Shown: positions 7,127-15,546 of the stretch, piece after piece | How positions within the stretch are numbered: the stretch's first letter is position 1 | How the letters are laid out: every line of letters begins with the position of its first letter | Source: M55B132 sp964508895 | Lineage (GTDB): Bacteria > Bacteroidota > Bacteroidia > Bacteroidales > B18-G4 | Assembly: GCA_964508895.1 (NCBI GenBank) | Contig: CAZDWF010000087.1 | Coordinates: 1-15,737 of the forward strand | DNA length: 15,737 nt | Direction of reading: 5' to 3' | The notes under the pieces: model-generated | What the model saw: only the letters and a program-made list of their open reading frames with translations | What the model was told of the DNA's origin: nothing | Database searches by the model: none | Position numbers and translations under genes: made by a program

Positions 7127-8476
7127 TTAATTGTTATTTACAAGTTTAGTAAATTCGTCGTAAGTGATCTTCTTATTTTTCAATTTAATTTTCTCTTTGA
7201 CACTATCTTTTACTTTATCATGTAAGAGAGTTTCATAGATCCTCTGTACTTCCTCCTTATTTTGCATTACTGAGTCAACAATTCCATCTATCCTTTTATC
7301 AGCTTCCGGATCATCACCTGGCATTGTCACCTTTCCGAGAAAATATTGTTTAATATAATCTCTTACATCCTTTTCTTCAACCTTGATTTCAAAGTCATTA
7401 ACAATTTTGTTTTCAATCAGTTGCCATTTCATTGCCTTGGCATAATTATCATATTCCTTATCAATCTCTTCCTGGGTGATCTTTCCTTCATTGCTCTCAA
7501 GCATCCATTTTTTCAGGAATTCATGAGGAAGTGAAAGTTTTGCATCTTCTATAATCTTGTCAATGAAATCGTTCATGAACTTCTTATCAGATTCTTTTTC
7601 AAAATCCTTTGCAGCTTCTTCAAGAACTTTATTTTCAAACTCTTCTTTTGTTTTTATTTCTGATCCTGGAAATACATTATTAAAGAATTCTTTATTCAGC
7701 TCAGCGGCTTTGATCCTGGTTATTTCAGTTACTTTAAAGTTATAGTTTTTATCAAGCTTTTCTTCTTCATTTTTATCTGCATCAATTATATGTGCCGCTT
7801 CTGTTTTGTTTTCGGTTGCTTTTAAAGGGTTGAATGTAATAGTATCACCTACTTTCAGGCCAATGAACTTGTTCTTTTCAGATTTTTTCTTAATGAAGTT
7901 CACTGCAATAGTAGTTATTTTTGGCTCTGTATCTTCTGTTGTTTCTTTATCTGGATCTGATATCTCGCCTTTGATAATATCTTCATCCTCACTAAGTTCT
8001 ACAATATTGGGTTGGCCCTGACGTAATTGAATGTCTTTAATGAATTTTTCAACTGTTTTCTCATCAGCCTGAATATCAAATACATCAGCTTTAAAGTTCT
8101 CATCAATTCCAATATTGATTTCAGGAGCAATGCCAATATCGAAGTAAAAATCATAATTAGTTTCCTGGTCAAAATCTATAACTTTCGTTTTTTCAAGATT
8201 AGGAAGGGGATTACCTAATACCTTGATATTTTCTTCTATGATATAGTTGTTAAGACTTTCAGAAATGATTTTATTAACCTCATCAGCAATTATTGCTTTG
8301 CCATACATCTTTTTCACCATTCCGAAAGGAACTTTTCCCGGACGAAATCCTGGAAGGTTTGCTTTCTTCTGGTAATCTTTAAGAACAGTCTTGACTTTCT
8401 CATTATAATCTGCCGGTTCTAACTCAAGCTTTATTGTTGCAGTTAGATCTCCGGTTTGTTCCTGCGTAATATTCAT
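7127..8476 (-). CDS. tig: Trigger factor, ribosome-associated chaperone
   Basis: This 449-residue protein has the trigger factor layout. The N-terminal ribosome-binding domain carries the signature GFRPGKVP at residues 43-50. A divergent FKBP-like segment lies at about 160-250 (FIGLKVGDTITF at 204-215), and a long charged helical C-terminal domain runs from about 262 to 449. It docks at the ribosomal exit tunnel and shields nascent chains. The middle domain lacks the tidy GxxxDGxVV core of proteobacterial homologues and carries an acidic stretch at about 172-185 (SDPDKETTEDTEP), so peptidyl-prolyl isomerase activity is doubtful. It is the first gene of the tig-clpP-clpX operon, with a good -7 element upstream at 8510-8517. 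Confidence 0.94.
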   Translation of the reverse strand: MNITQEQTGDLTATIKLELEPADYNEKVKTVLKDYQKKANLPGFRPGKVPFGMVKKMYGKAIIADEVNKIISESLNNYIIEENIKVLGNPLPNLEKTKVIDFDQETNYDFYFDIGIAPEINIGIDENFKADVFDIQADEKTVEKFIKDIQLRQGQPNIVELSEDEDIIKGEISDPDKETTEDTEPKITTIAVNFIKKKSEKNKFIGLKVGDTITFNPLKATENKTEAAHIIDADKNEEEKLDKNYNFKVTEITRIKAAELNKEFFNNVFPGSEIKTKEEFENKVLEEAAKDFEKESDKKFMNDFIDKIIEDAKLSLPHEFLKKWMLESNEGKITQEEIDKEYDNYAKAMKWQLIENKIVNDFEIKVEEKDVRDYIKQYFLGKVTMPGDDPEADKRIDGIVDSVMQNKEEVQRIYETLLHDKVKDSVKEKIKLKNKKITYDEFTKLVNNN

Positions 8477-8509
8477 TAAATTGGATAATTAGTTATTGTT
8501 TAAGGGCTG

Positions 8510-8517
8510 CAAATATA
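8510..8517 (-). promoter_or_regulatory. Candidate -7 promoter element for tig-clpP-clpX
   Basis: On the minus strand the sequence is TATATTTG, a full match to TAnnTTTG. It lies 33 nt before the tig ATG, so transcription would start near 8503 and leave a leader of about 27 nt. The -33 box is not clear. Confidence 0.5.
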
Positions 8518-8577
8518 CTAATAATTTGATTGTCTACCTTCTGAATCACTTATAAAATAATGATAAAAGCGGGTTTT

Positions 8578-10893
8578 TCAGGATGAGGTATTTAATGGAA
8601 AAATAATTATAAAAGTTGATCCAACTTCAGGTTTGGATTTTACCTTAATTGTTCCATTCATAAGTTCAATCAGAGCTTTAGATAAGGCTAATCCTATACC
8701 GGCTCCCTTATATTTGCGGGTGGATGAATAATCAAGTTGTGTGAATTTCTCAAAAATAAGTGATTGCTTATTTTCAGGAACACCAATACCTGTGTCAGAA
8801 ATGCTTATGTGACTTGTATTATTTGCAATTTTGCATGAGATCTCTATTTTCCCTTTTTCGGTATACTTGAATGCATTATCAATAAGATGTTCTAAAACCT
8901 GAAAAAGTCTTTCACGATCGGCAACAATTTGAGTGTCGTTCTCGCATTTGCAGTTCAATACAATTTCAATATCAGAAACCTGGAATTCAGGATCTGATTT
9001 ATATTGAGTGAAAATTTCATGTAAAAAAGCTGGCAGTAAAATCTTATCCTGCTTAAGTTTAAGTTGTCCGGTTTGTATAGAGGATATATCAATGATATTA
9101 TTCAGGAGATTTAAGAGTTCTATTGAGTTCTCATGAATTTGTTTAGCAAAGTCCAGCATTTCTTCCTGGCTAATATCTTTGTCTTTTAATAGCTGAGATA
9201 ATCCAATAATACCATTCATAGGGGTCCTGATCTCATGAGTGAAGTTAACCAGGAAGACTGATTTCAACCGATCAGATTCCTCAGCTTTCTCTTTTGCTTT
9301 AAGAAGCTCAAAACGATTTTTAACAATCTCATCATGTTGTTTTTCAAGTGAAGAAAGATTCTTCCGCTTTATTTTTAGCTGAATTATTAACATGATAAGC
9401 AAAGCAACAATAACGATGATTGCAAAGATGAGCACAAATCCTATAACTCTTTGTATTTTCATCTGTTTATTGATAAAATCACTTTCTACCTTTTCTCTTT
9501 CTCTGGCTTCATTTAATAGCTTGATTTCATTTTCTCTGTTTTCTATTTCAAGAATATTGATTTTCTTCCCCATTGATTCACTGAAAACCGAATCCTTGAT
9601 ATCATGATAACGATGGTAATATTCATACGCGATATCGAATTTATTCAAAGCTGCATATACATCTGCCAGTCCTTGATAACAGTCTGCGGTGGATAATATT
9701 ATCTTCCTTGGTTTCAGTATAGCAATACTTAGCTTATAGTAATCCAGAGCCTTCTGATATTGTTTATTTTTAAAATATATTTGACCGAACATCAGATAAG
9801 ATTCACCGATTCCTATTTCATTACCCATGGACTCATATAATGCATGTGATTTTTCCAGTGAGTTCAAAGCATCAGTAAGTTCGTTCCTGAGAAAATGCAG
9901 ATCTGCGATATTTCCATAAATAATTGCCAGGATAGAGATGTTATTTATTTTTTCTGCTATCTCTTGCGATCGTTTATAATAGTCTAAAGCCTTATCAAAA
10001 TCTTTCATATCATGATACACAACTGCAATATTCAGAAGAGATTCTGAGATCCCATTTTCATTTTCAAGTTTTTTCTCTGTATCCAGTGCTTTTTGATAAT
10101 ATTCAAGTGCTTTTTCATATTGTCCCCAGTCGTGGTATACAATGCCTATATTGTTTTTAGCAATAGCAATCCCAATAAGATTTTGAATGTCATTTTGAAG
10201 GCTTAATGATTCAAGGTAATATTCAAGTGCTTTTTGATAATTACTCATAATATGATATACGTTGCCAAGATTGTTTAGAAGGTCACCAATTCCTTCTTTG
10301 TCAGCAAGTTCTCTGTATAGCTTTAATGATTGCGAATAATATATCAGTGCTTTCTCTGTATTACCTGTATATTCATATACCATTCCGAATTCATTCAATC
10401 GGCCTGCAGTTTCCTCTTTATCAACTATTTCCGTTTCAATTTCGATAGAAAGGTTCTGGTATATCAGAGCTTTGTCGTATTTATACATTTCGAAATAGAC
10501 ATAAGTCAGATAATTATACAAATTGAAAAGCTGGCCTGTGTCTTTTTCATTTTCAATCACAGCTTTAGCTTTTAAAAGAAATAATTCAGATTTTTCAAGG
10601 GAATCAGCGTAATAATATGCTTTACCTAAATGAAATTCACAACTTGCAATAATCTTGTCATCTTTTGTCTTTTTAGCACTGTTATATGCTTTTTTACTAA
10701 ATAAAACCGATGAATCAGGATTTAGTGATATATATTGGTCGGAAAGCAGCAGAAATAATTGTATACGATCTGTATCAGAAGCAGTGCTAATAATATTTAG
10801 AATACTATCAGTCTGACTTCTTTCCTGAGCTTTAGCTTCAGGAAGAATTAATAAAAAGCAAATTATAATATAGTATACTAATTTATTTCGCAT
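8578..10893 (-). CDS. TPR-containing sensor histidine kinase
   Basis: This 771-residue protein has an N-terminal signal peptide (residues 1-22, ending EAKA). About eight to nine tetratricopeptide repeats span roughly 85-425, several in a 40-residue period with the wording QKALEYYxxSL. One membrane helix lies at about 483-505, followed by a coiled coil to about 545. The kinase core has the H-box FTHEIRTPMNGIIG with phospho-acceptor H553, N-box HLIDNAFKYT (N673), G1 DTGIG at 700-704, F-box FEKFTQ and G2 GAGIGLALS at 730-738. The repeats are therefore predicted to be periplasmic and to bind a peptide or protein, with the kinase in the cytoplasm. No receiver domain or response-regulator gene is in the window, so it is an orphan here. 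It precedes tig on the same strand, but the 101-nt gap has its own promoter-like element. Confidence 0.93.
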   Translation of the reverse strand: MRNKLVYYIIICFLLILPEAKAQERSQTDSILNIISTASDTDRIQLFLLLSDQYISLNPDSSVLFSKKAYNSAKKTKDDKIIASCEFHLGKAYYYADSLEKSELFLLKAKAVIENEKDTGQLFNLYNYLTYVYFEMYKYDKALIYQNLSIEIETEIVDKEETAGRLNEFGMVYEYTGNTEKALIYYSQSLKLYRELADKEGIGDLLNNLGNVYHIMSNYQKALEYYLESLSLQNDIQNLIGIAIAKNNIGIVYHDWGQYEKALEYYQKALDTEKKLENENGISESLLNIAVVYHDMKDFDKALDYYKRSQEIAEKINNISILAIIYGNIADLHFLRNELTDALNSLEKSHALYESMGNEIGIGESYLMFGQIYFKNKQYQKALDYYKLSIAILKPRKIILSTADCYQGLADVYAALNKFDIAYEYYHRYHDIKDSVFSESMGKKINILEIENRENEIKLLNEAREREKVESDFINKQMKIQRVIGFVLIFAIIVIVALLIMLIIQLKIKRKNLSSLEKQHDEIVKNRFELLKAKEKAEESDRLKSVFLVNFTHEIRTPMNGIIGLSQLLKDKDISQEEMLDFAKQIHENSIELLNLLNNIIDISSIQTGQLKLKQDKILLPAFLHEIFTQYKSDPEFQVSDIEIVLNCKCENDTQIVADRERLFQVLEHLIDNAFKYTEKGKIEISCKIANNTSHISISDTGIGVPENKQSLIFEKFTQLDYSSTRKYKGAGIGLALSKALIELMNGTIKVKSKPEVGSTFIIIFPLNTSS

Positions 10894-10950
10894 ACAATAA
10901 TTAAATTGGGGTCAGAATGTATAATTAAATATATTGATAAATTTGGGTTG

Positions 10951-11032
10951 TGCGGATGAAGGGACTCGAACCCCCACGCCTTGCGGCACTAGATCCTAAG
11001 TCTAGCGCGGCTACCAATTACGCCACATCCGC
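10951..11032 (-). tRNA. tRNA-Leu, anticodon UAG
   Basis: The minus strand folds as a class II tRNA of 82 nt. The acceptor arms are GCGGATG and CATCCGC with discriminator A at 10951. The D arm is GCG...CGC with GGTAG in its loop, and the anticodon stem CTAGA/TCTAG encloses the loop CTTAGGA, giving anticodon TAG. A variable arm TGCC-GCAA-GGCG and the T loop TTCGAGT complete it. It reads CUA and other CUN codons. The 3' CCA is not encoded (the next bases are CAA), so it must be added after transcription. Confidence 0.97.
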
Positions 11033-11044
11033 ATGTTAGCGGTG

Positions 11045-11052
11045 CAAATATA
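11045..11052 (-). promoter_or_regulatory. Candidate -7 promoter element for tRNA-Leu
   Basis: TATATTTG on the minus strand lies 12 nt before the mature 5' end of the tRNA, the position expected for a -7 box with a very short leader. It is identical to the element upstream of tig and sits in the same context (TATATTTGCA), which supports both. Confidence 0.5.
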
Positions 11053-11243
11053 CAAAAAATCTATTGAGAATCCTGATTTTGTGTTTGTGAGAAATAATAA
11101 AAACCAGGAATAAAAGTTTTATAAAAAACCTTTACGTTTAGGTAAGTTAGAATCCTTTTGTTAATAAATTTATTATACCCTGGAGATAATGATTATACAA
11201 TTTCACCAGATTTGCACTAATTGAGAAGTTTAAAATTTACTTA

Positions 11244-12737
11244 ATGAAAATAGCTAGATGGTTTATAAAGGTTTTAAGCTTTTTGCTTATAATACCAGCT
11301 CTAACTTTTCCTAATAGAGTTTCTTCTCAGGAAATGCTTGGAATTATTAATAGCAACTATGCTGGCTCTGCTGGCATTTCTATAAATCCTTCCAATTTGG
11401 TTAACTCCCGCTTATATCTTGATATAAACCTGCTGACAGCTGATATTTTTGCTGAAAACAACTTTCTCTATATTCATAAGGATGATTGGGGCTTATTCAA
11501 AGTCTTTGGCCCGAATGGTGTGATTCCCAAATATGGCGAAAATGATGTTCTTTTTGATAGAATGAGAAGTGATAATATGAAAAACTTCTTCATAAACCTG
11601 AGAGTCCAGGGTCCCTCGTTTATGATTGCAAAAAATGATCATGCGATAGCACTTCATGTCACCTTTAGAAGTGTTACATCGATAAGAAAGTTGCCACATG
11701 AAATGGCAAATTTTGGTTATGAAGGATTGGAATATAAGCCACAACATAACATCAGGTATAATGACCATAATTTCAGGTTCACTAATCTTGACTGGGTTGA
11801 ATTTGGCCTCACATATTCAAAGGTTATATATAAATACGGTATGAATCGATATACTGCTGGCCTTACTGTTAAATATCTTGCAGGAATTGCAGGGGCTTAT
11901 TCTGATGTCAGGAATATTGATTATGTTGTGCTTAACGACAGCACGATAAACATTAATAATCTCGATGCTACAGTAGGGTATTCACTGCCTGTAGATTATA
12001 GTGATAATTCTTTAAACACTGATCCGGTTTTCAAAGGCAGGGGAATAGGCTTCGATCTTGGAGTTACCTATATGAAGACAAAAAAAGGAGCACAAAACAG
12101 AAAAGCAGAAAGGCTTTGTGAGCAGGAATTCATTGATTATTATTATCGTTTTGGACTCTCTTTACTGGATATCGGGAAAATTAATTTTAAAGAAAATGCA
12201 CAGGAGCATAAATATGATAATGTTTCTACCTACTGGGAAGAGTTAGATACTCTTCGTTTTTCAGACCTGGATCAAATAGCAGGGATTTTAAGTGATCAAT
12301 TTTATGGTAATCCAAACGCTTCACTATCTGCAGATAAAATTGGCATAGTACTTCCATCTGCTATTTCTGCTCAGTTTGATTATCAATACATGCCAAATCT
12401 TTTCATCAACGCAAGCGTAGTTGTTCCTATTAAACTCGGACGAATATATGTAAGGCGGGCATCACAAATTGCCATTACTCCAAGATATGAGCATCGATGG
12501 TATGAAGTTAGTTTACCTGTATCCCTTTATGAAATGAGATATCCAAGGATCGGATTTGCTTTTCGACTGGCATTTCTTACAGTTGGCACTGAAAAATTGG
12601 GTGCTTATCTTGGTTTTTCAGATTTTGAGGGCATGGATTTTTATTGCTCACTAAAAATAAACTTTTCTAAGGGCATTTGTTTGTTTGATAAGCGCTCAAA
12701 GGGTTGCTATAATAATGAATACAAAAGAAGGCGATAA
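11244..12737 (+). CDS. DUF5723 family outer-membrane beta-barrel protein
   Basis: This 497-residue protein begins with a signal peptide (MKIARWFIKVLSFLLIIPALT, cleavage probably near RVSSQ at 25-29). The mature start, NSNYAGSAGISINPSNLVNSR, matches the opening of DUF5723 and related Bacteroidota barrel proteins, where each protein begins with an NP-containing segment followed by paired strands. Repeated alternating hydrophobic/aromatic strands follow (for example VEFGLTYSKVIYKYG, YTAGLTVKYLAGIAG, RIGFAFRLAFLTVG), ending in YCSLKINFSKG. Location in the outer membrane is predicted; the ligand and role are unknown. The C-terminal tail after the last strand is basic (NEYKRRR). It stands alone after a 211-nt gap from tRNA-Leu and converges on citrate synthase. 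Confidence 0.82.
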   Translation: MKIARWFIKVLSFLLIIPALTFPNRVSSQEMLGIINSNYAGSAGISINPSNLVNSRLYLDINLLTADIFAENNFLYIHKDDWGLFKVFGPNGVIPKYGENDVLFDRMRSDNMKNFFINLRVQGPSFMIAKNDHAIALHVTFRSVTSIRKLPHEMANFGYEGLEYKPQHNIRYNDHNFRFTNLDWVEFGLTYSKVIYKYGMNRYTAGLTVKYLAGIAGAYSDVRNIDYVVLNDSTININNLDATVGYSLPVDYSDNSLNTDPVFKGRGIGFDLGVTYMKTKKGAQNRKAERLCEQEFIDYYYRFGLSLLDIGKINFKENAQEHKYDNVSTYWEELDTLRFSDLDQIAGILSDQFYGNPNASLSADKIGIVLPSAISAQFDYQYMPNLFINASVVVPIKLGRIYVRRASQIAITPRYEHRWYEVSLPVSLYEMRYPRIGFAFRLAFLTVGTEKLGAYLGFSDFEGMDFYCSLKINFSKGICLFDKRSKGCYNNEYKRRR

Positions 12738-12741
12738 TGTG

Positions 12742-12769
12742 TCAAAACTAATATGATATATTATTTTGA
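12742..12769. terminator. AT-rich hairpin between convergent genes
   Basis: Arms TCAAAACTAATAT (12742-12754) and ATATTATTTTGA (12758-12769) pair with one bulged C around a GAT loop. The stem spans the 23-nt gap between the DUF5723 and citrate synthase stop codons and includes the latter. It could serve as a bidirectional terminator, although it is nearly all A-T pairs and has no clear following T-run. Confidence 0.45.
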
Positions 12770-14089
12770 TTTCTTATTACCCTTTTCATCAATTCCAACT
12801 AGATTTTCCAGCATTTCAGTTGTCAGAGATTTTGGTCTCTCTAGAGGATAAGACAGGGCCCTGTCCCAGATTATATTCGCTGCAATACCGATTGACCTTC
12901 CAATGCCAAAAAGCACTGTATAGAAATCGTATTCCCTTATTCCATAATGCCACTGTATAATACCGGACTGCGCATCTACATTAGGCCATGGATTCTTTGC
13001 TTTACCGTGCTCCATAAGGATTGGAGGTACAATTTTATAAAGCATATCAACATACTTGAATATTGGATCATCAGAGAGATGTTTTAGAGAAAACTCTCTT
13101 TGAAGTAAATATCTTGGATCCGTTTTCCTTAAAACGGCATGTCCATATCCCGGAATAACTAATCCTGCGTTTAATGTATCCCATACATACTGTTTCAAAA
13201 CATCTTCCTGGGGCGGTTCACCACCCATCCTGTCCATTAACTCCTGCAACCATCTTAAAACTTCCTGGTTTGCCAAACCATGAAGAGGACCTGCCAGGCC
13301 ATTGATCATTGCGGACATACTAAGATAAACATCAGATAAAGAGCTGGCTACAAGATGCCCTGTATGTGCACTGACATTTCCGCTCTCATGGTCACTATGT
13401 ATTATGAAATGAAGTCTTGATACATCATCATATGGTTTCTCTTTACCCATCATAAAGGCGAAATTACCGCCCATATCAAGGTTAGGGTTTGATTGAATAC
13501 GATTTCCATCCCTGTAAATTTTCGCATAAATATAAGTTGCAATTTCAGGAAGTTTTGCCAGAAGGTTCAATGCATCCTCATAGGTTGGATCCCAATAGTC
13601 AAGTTTATTGATCCCGGCAGCATATTTTTTCTCAAAAAATGATTCTCTGTGCATAGTAAGTACGGCTGATGCAAAGATCGTCATAGGATGGCTACAGCAA
13701 GGAAAAGCATCGATGACTTCATATACATACCTTGGGAGTATCCTTCTTCTGCTAAACTCATCAACAACATCAGAAACTTCTGACTCGGTAGGCATCTCTC
13801 CGGTAAGCAAGAGATAAACAAGTCCCTCTACATAAGGAATTTCTGAATCTTTGGGCTTGGGTAGCTTGTCAAAAACCTCTCGTAAAGTATAACCTCTGTA
13901 TCTTATCCCTTCATTAGGATCCAGATATGAGATATCTGTAATCAGGCATTTAAGTCCTCTCATACCATTGATCATTTTTGAAATAGTAACTTTATCAACT
14001 TCAAAGTCACCATGTTCTTTTAGTAATCTTTCAGTGCGGGGTCTCCATTCCTGAATCTTTTCGTAAAGTTTTTGTTTTAAGACTGACAT
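12761..14089 (-). CDS. gltA: Citrate synthase, eukaryotic/mitochondrial type
   Basis: This 442-residue enzyme condenses oxaloacetate and acetyl-CoA into citrate. It resembles mitochondrial citrate synthase rather than the usual hexameric bacterial GltA. Segments nearly identical to pig-heart enzyme as I recall it include YLDPNEGIRYRGYT, HSDHESGNVSAHT, NGLAGPLHGLANQEVL, PGYGHAVLRKTDPRY, GKAKNPWPNVDA and YPLERPKS. The catalytic triad is H270, H317 and D372, with spacings of 47 and 55 against 46 and 55 in pig. The ATG at 14089 gives an N-terminus beginning directly at the mature-enzyme region, with no targeting peptide. It lies 35 nt after the isocitrate dehydrogenase gene on the same strand, with no promoter visible between, so they are probably one operon. 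The allosteric NADH site of proteobacterial GltA is not expected in this type. Confidence 0.95.
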   Translation of the reverse strand: MSVLKQKLYEKIQEWRPRTERLLKEHGDFEVDKVTISKMINGMRGLKCLITDISYLDPNEGIRYRGYTLREVFDKLPKPKDSEIPYVEGLVYLLLTGEMPTESEVSDVVDEFSRRRILPRYVYEVIDAFPCCSHPMTIFASAVLTMHRESFFEKKYAAGINKLDYWDPTYEDALNLLAKLPEIATYIYAKIYRDGNRIQSNPNLDMGGNFAFMMGKEKPYDDVSRLHFIIHSDHESGNVSAHTGHLVASSLSDVYLSMSAMINGLAGPLHGLANQEVLRWLQELMDRMGGEPPQEDVLKQYVWDTLNAGLVIPGYGHAVLRKTDPRYLLQREFSLKHLSDDPIFKYVDMLYKIVPPILMEHGKAKNPWPNVDAQSGIIQWHYGIREYDFYTVLFGIGRSIGIAANIIWDRALSYPLERPKSLTTEMLENLVGIDEKGNKKSK

Positions 14090-14124
14090 TTTAGTAAAGA
14101 GTTATTTAATTTAGTAATAATGTG

Positions 14125-15495
14125 TTAGTTCATGTTTTCAATAATCGCATCTCCAAATTCTGAACATTTCAGCAGGGTGGCATCATCCATCATTCTATGA
14201 TAATCGTATGTTACTCTTTTTTGAATAACACTTTTTTGAATACCTTTCCAGATAAGGTCATGTACTTCATGCCATCCCATGTATTTAAACATCATGGCTC
14301 CGGAAAGGATCACCGAGCCGGGATTTACCTTATCAAGACCAGCATATTTCGGGGCTGTACCATGAGTAGCTTCAAATATTGCATGTCCTGTTTCGTAGTT
14401 AATATTAGCACCGGGAGCAATACCAATTCCACCTACCTGAGCTGCTAAAGCATCTGAAAGATAATCGCCATTCAAGTTCATGGTTGCCACAATATCAAAT
14501 TCGTTCGCCCGGGTTAATACCTGCTGTAAAGTGATATCTGCAATAGCATCTTTTATCAGAAGCAAATTCTTCCATTCCCCATTTCCATGGGTCGGAACCA
14601 ATTTAAGAGCTTCTTTAACTTCATTTTGAATATCAGCTTTTTGATCATCAGTCATCATGGAATAACCTGGTTCAATACTTTTAGCATTATCTTCAATACT
14701 GATATCTGGACTTCTGTTTACATTATCAAGTATCCAGCTTTCCCTTTGAGTTACTATTTGATTTCGAAATTCATTAATAGCCAATTGATATCCCCAATTT
14801 TTAAATGCACCTTCGGTAAACTTCATGATATTACCTTTATGCACAAGTGTTAAGGACTTTCTACCTTCTTTAAGCGCATAATCTATTGCAGCTTTTACCA
14901 GCCTGTAAGTACCTTCTTTGGAAATAGGCTTAATACCTATCCCTGATGTTTCAGGAAAGCGTATATTTTTGATGCCCATTTCTTCTTCAATGAAATTGAT
15001 CACCTTTTTAACTCCCTCACTCCCTTCCTGCCATTCTATTCCTGCATAAATATCTTCTGTGTTTTCTCGAAAAATGACTATGTTAACATCTTCTGGTTTC
15101 TTCACTGGAGAAGGAACCCCTGTTATATATTTTACAGGGCGAAGACAAACATAGAGATCCAGAATCTGACGTAATGCCACGTTTAATGACCTGATACCAC
15201 CTCCTACCGGAGTAGTAAGTGGTCCTTTAATTCCTACAAGGTATTCTTTAAAAGTGTCAGTAGTTTCTTTAGGGAGCCATTCTCCTGTGTTATTAAAGGA
15301 ATACTCACCTGCATAAACTTCTTTCCATATTACTTTTTTCTCTCCTTTGTATGCTTTTTCTATAGCAGCATCAAAAACTTTTTGAGAAGCAGACCATATA
15401 TCAGGACCAGTTCCATCGCCTTTAATAAATGGAATAATTGGGAAATCAGGAACTTTTAAAACGCCATCTTCATTGTAAATCTTATCACCTATCAT
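14125..15495 (-). CDS. icd: Isocitrate dehydrogenase, NADP-dependent
   Basis: This 456-residue enzyme decarboxylates isocitrate to 2-oxoglutarate. Family motifs are IKGDGTGPDIW at 24-34, GGGIRSLNVALRQ at 98-110 (S103 equals E. coli S113, the substrate and phosphorylation serine), FRENTEDIYAGIEW at 142-155, LVHKGNIMKFTEGAFK at 217-232 (K220) and NGDYLSDALAAQVGGIG at 342-358. Coenzyme residues match the NADP type: K383 and Y384 in HGTAPKYAG, and Y430 and R434 in VTYDYHR, equal to E. coli K344, Y345, Y391 and R395. It is about 40 residues longer than the E. coli enzyme because of an insertion at about 245-305 (ESWILDN, then EPGYSMM), as in longer cyanobacterial homologues. It is the first gene of the operon with citrate synthase. 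No aceK-like kinase is in the window. Confidence 0.95.
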   Translation of the reverse strand: MIGDKIYNEDGVLKVPDFPIIPFIKGDGTGPDIWSASQKVFDAAIEKAYKGEKKVIWKEVYAGEYSFNNTGEWLPKETTDTFKEYLVGIKGPLTTPVGGGIRSLNVALRQILDLYVCLRPVKYITGVPSPVKKPEDVNIVIFRENTEDIYAGIEWQEGSEGVKKVINFIEEEMGIKNIRFPETSGIGIKPISKEGTYRLVKAAIDYALKEGRKSLTLVHKGNIMKFTEGAFKNWGYQLAINEFRNQIVTQRESWILDNVNRSPDISIEDNAKSIEPGYSMMTDDQKADIQNEVKEALKLVPTHGNGEWKNLLLIKDAIADITLQQVLTRANEFDIVATMNLNGDYLSDALAAQVGGIGIAPGANINYETGHAIFEATHGTAPKYAGLDKVNPGSVILSGAMMFKYMGWHEVHDLIWKGIQKSVIQKRVTYDYHRMMDDATLLKCSEFGDAIIENMN

Positions 15496-15515
15496 AGTTG
15501 TTTGGTTTATTGTTG

Positions 15516-15523
15516 TAAATATA
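15516..15523 (-). promoter_or_regulatory. Weak candidate -7 element for icd-gltA
   Basis: TATATTTA on the minus strand, one base off TAnnTTTG, lies 20 nt before the icd ATG. The region is AT-rich and no -33 box is clear, so chance is a real alternative. Confidence 0.25.
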
Positions 15524-15546
15524 TAAAGAAATTTGAGAGAGTAAGT

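Noticed and set aside
7127..8476. Acidic insertion in trigger factor as a fusion or extra domain
   Set aside because: The total length of 449 is ordinary for the family and the segment fits a divergent middle domain.
10951..11243. tRNA-Leu as a possible integration site for a mobile element
   Set aside because: No integrase and no repeat of the tRNA 3' end was seen nearby; neighbours are core genes.
14125..15495. Isocitrate dehydrogenase insertion as a novel domain
   Set aside because: Longer homologues of about 470 residues, such as cyanobacterial enzymes, carry a similar segment, so it is a known subtype.
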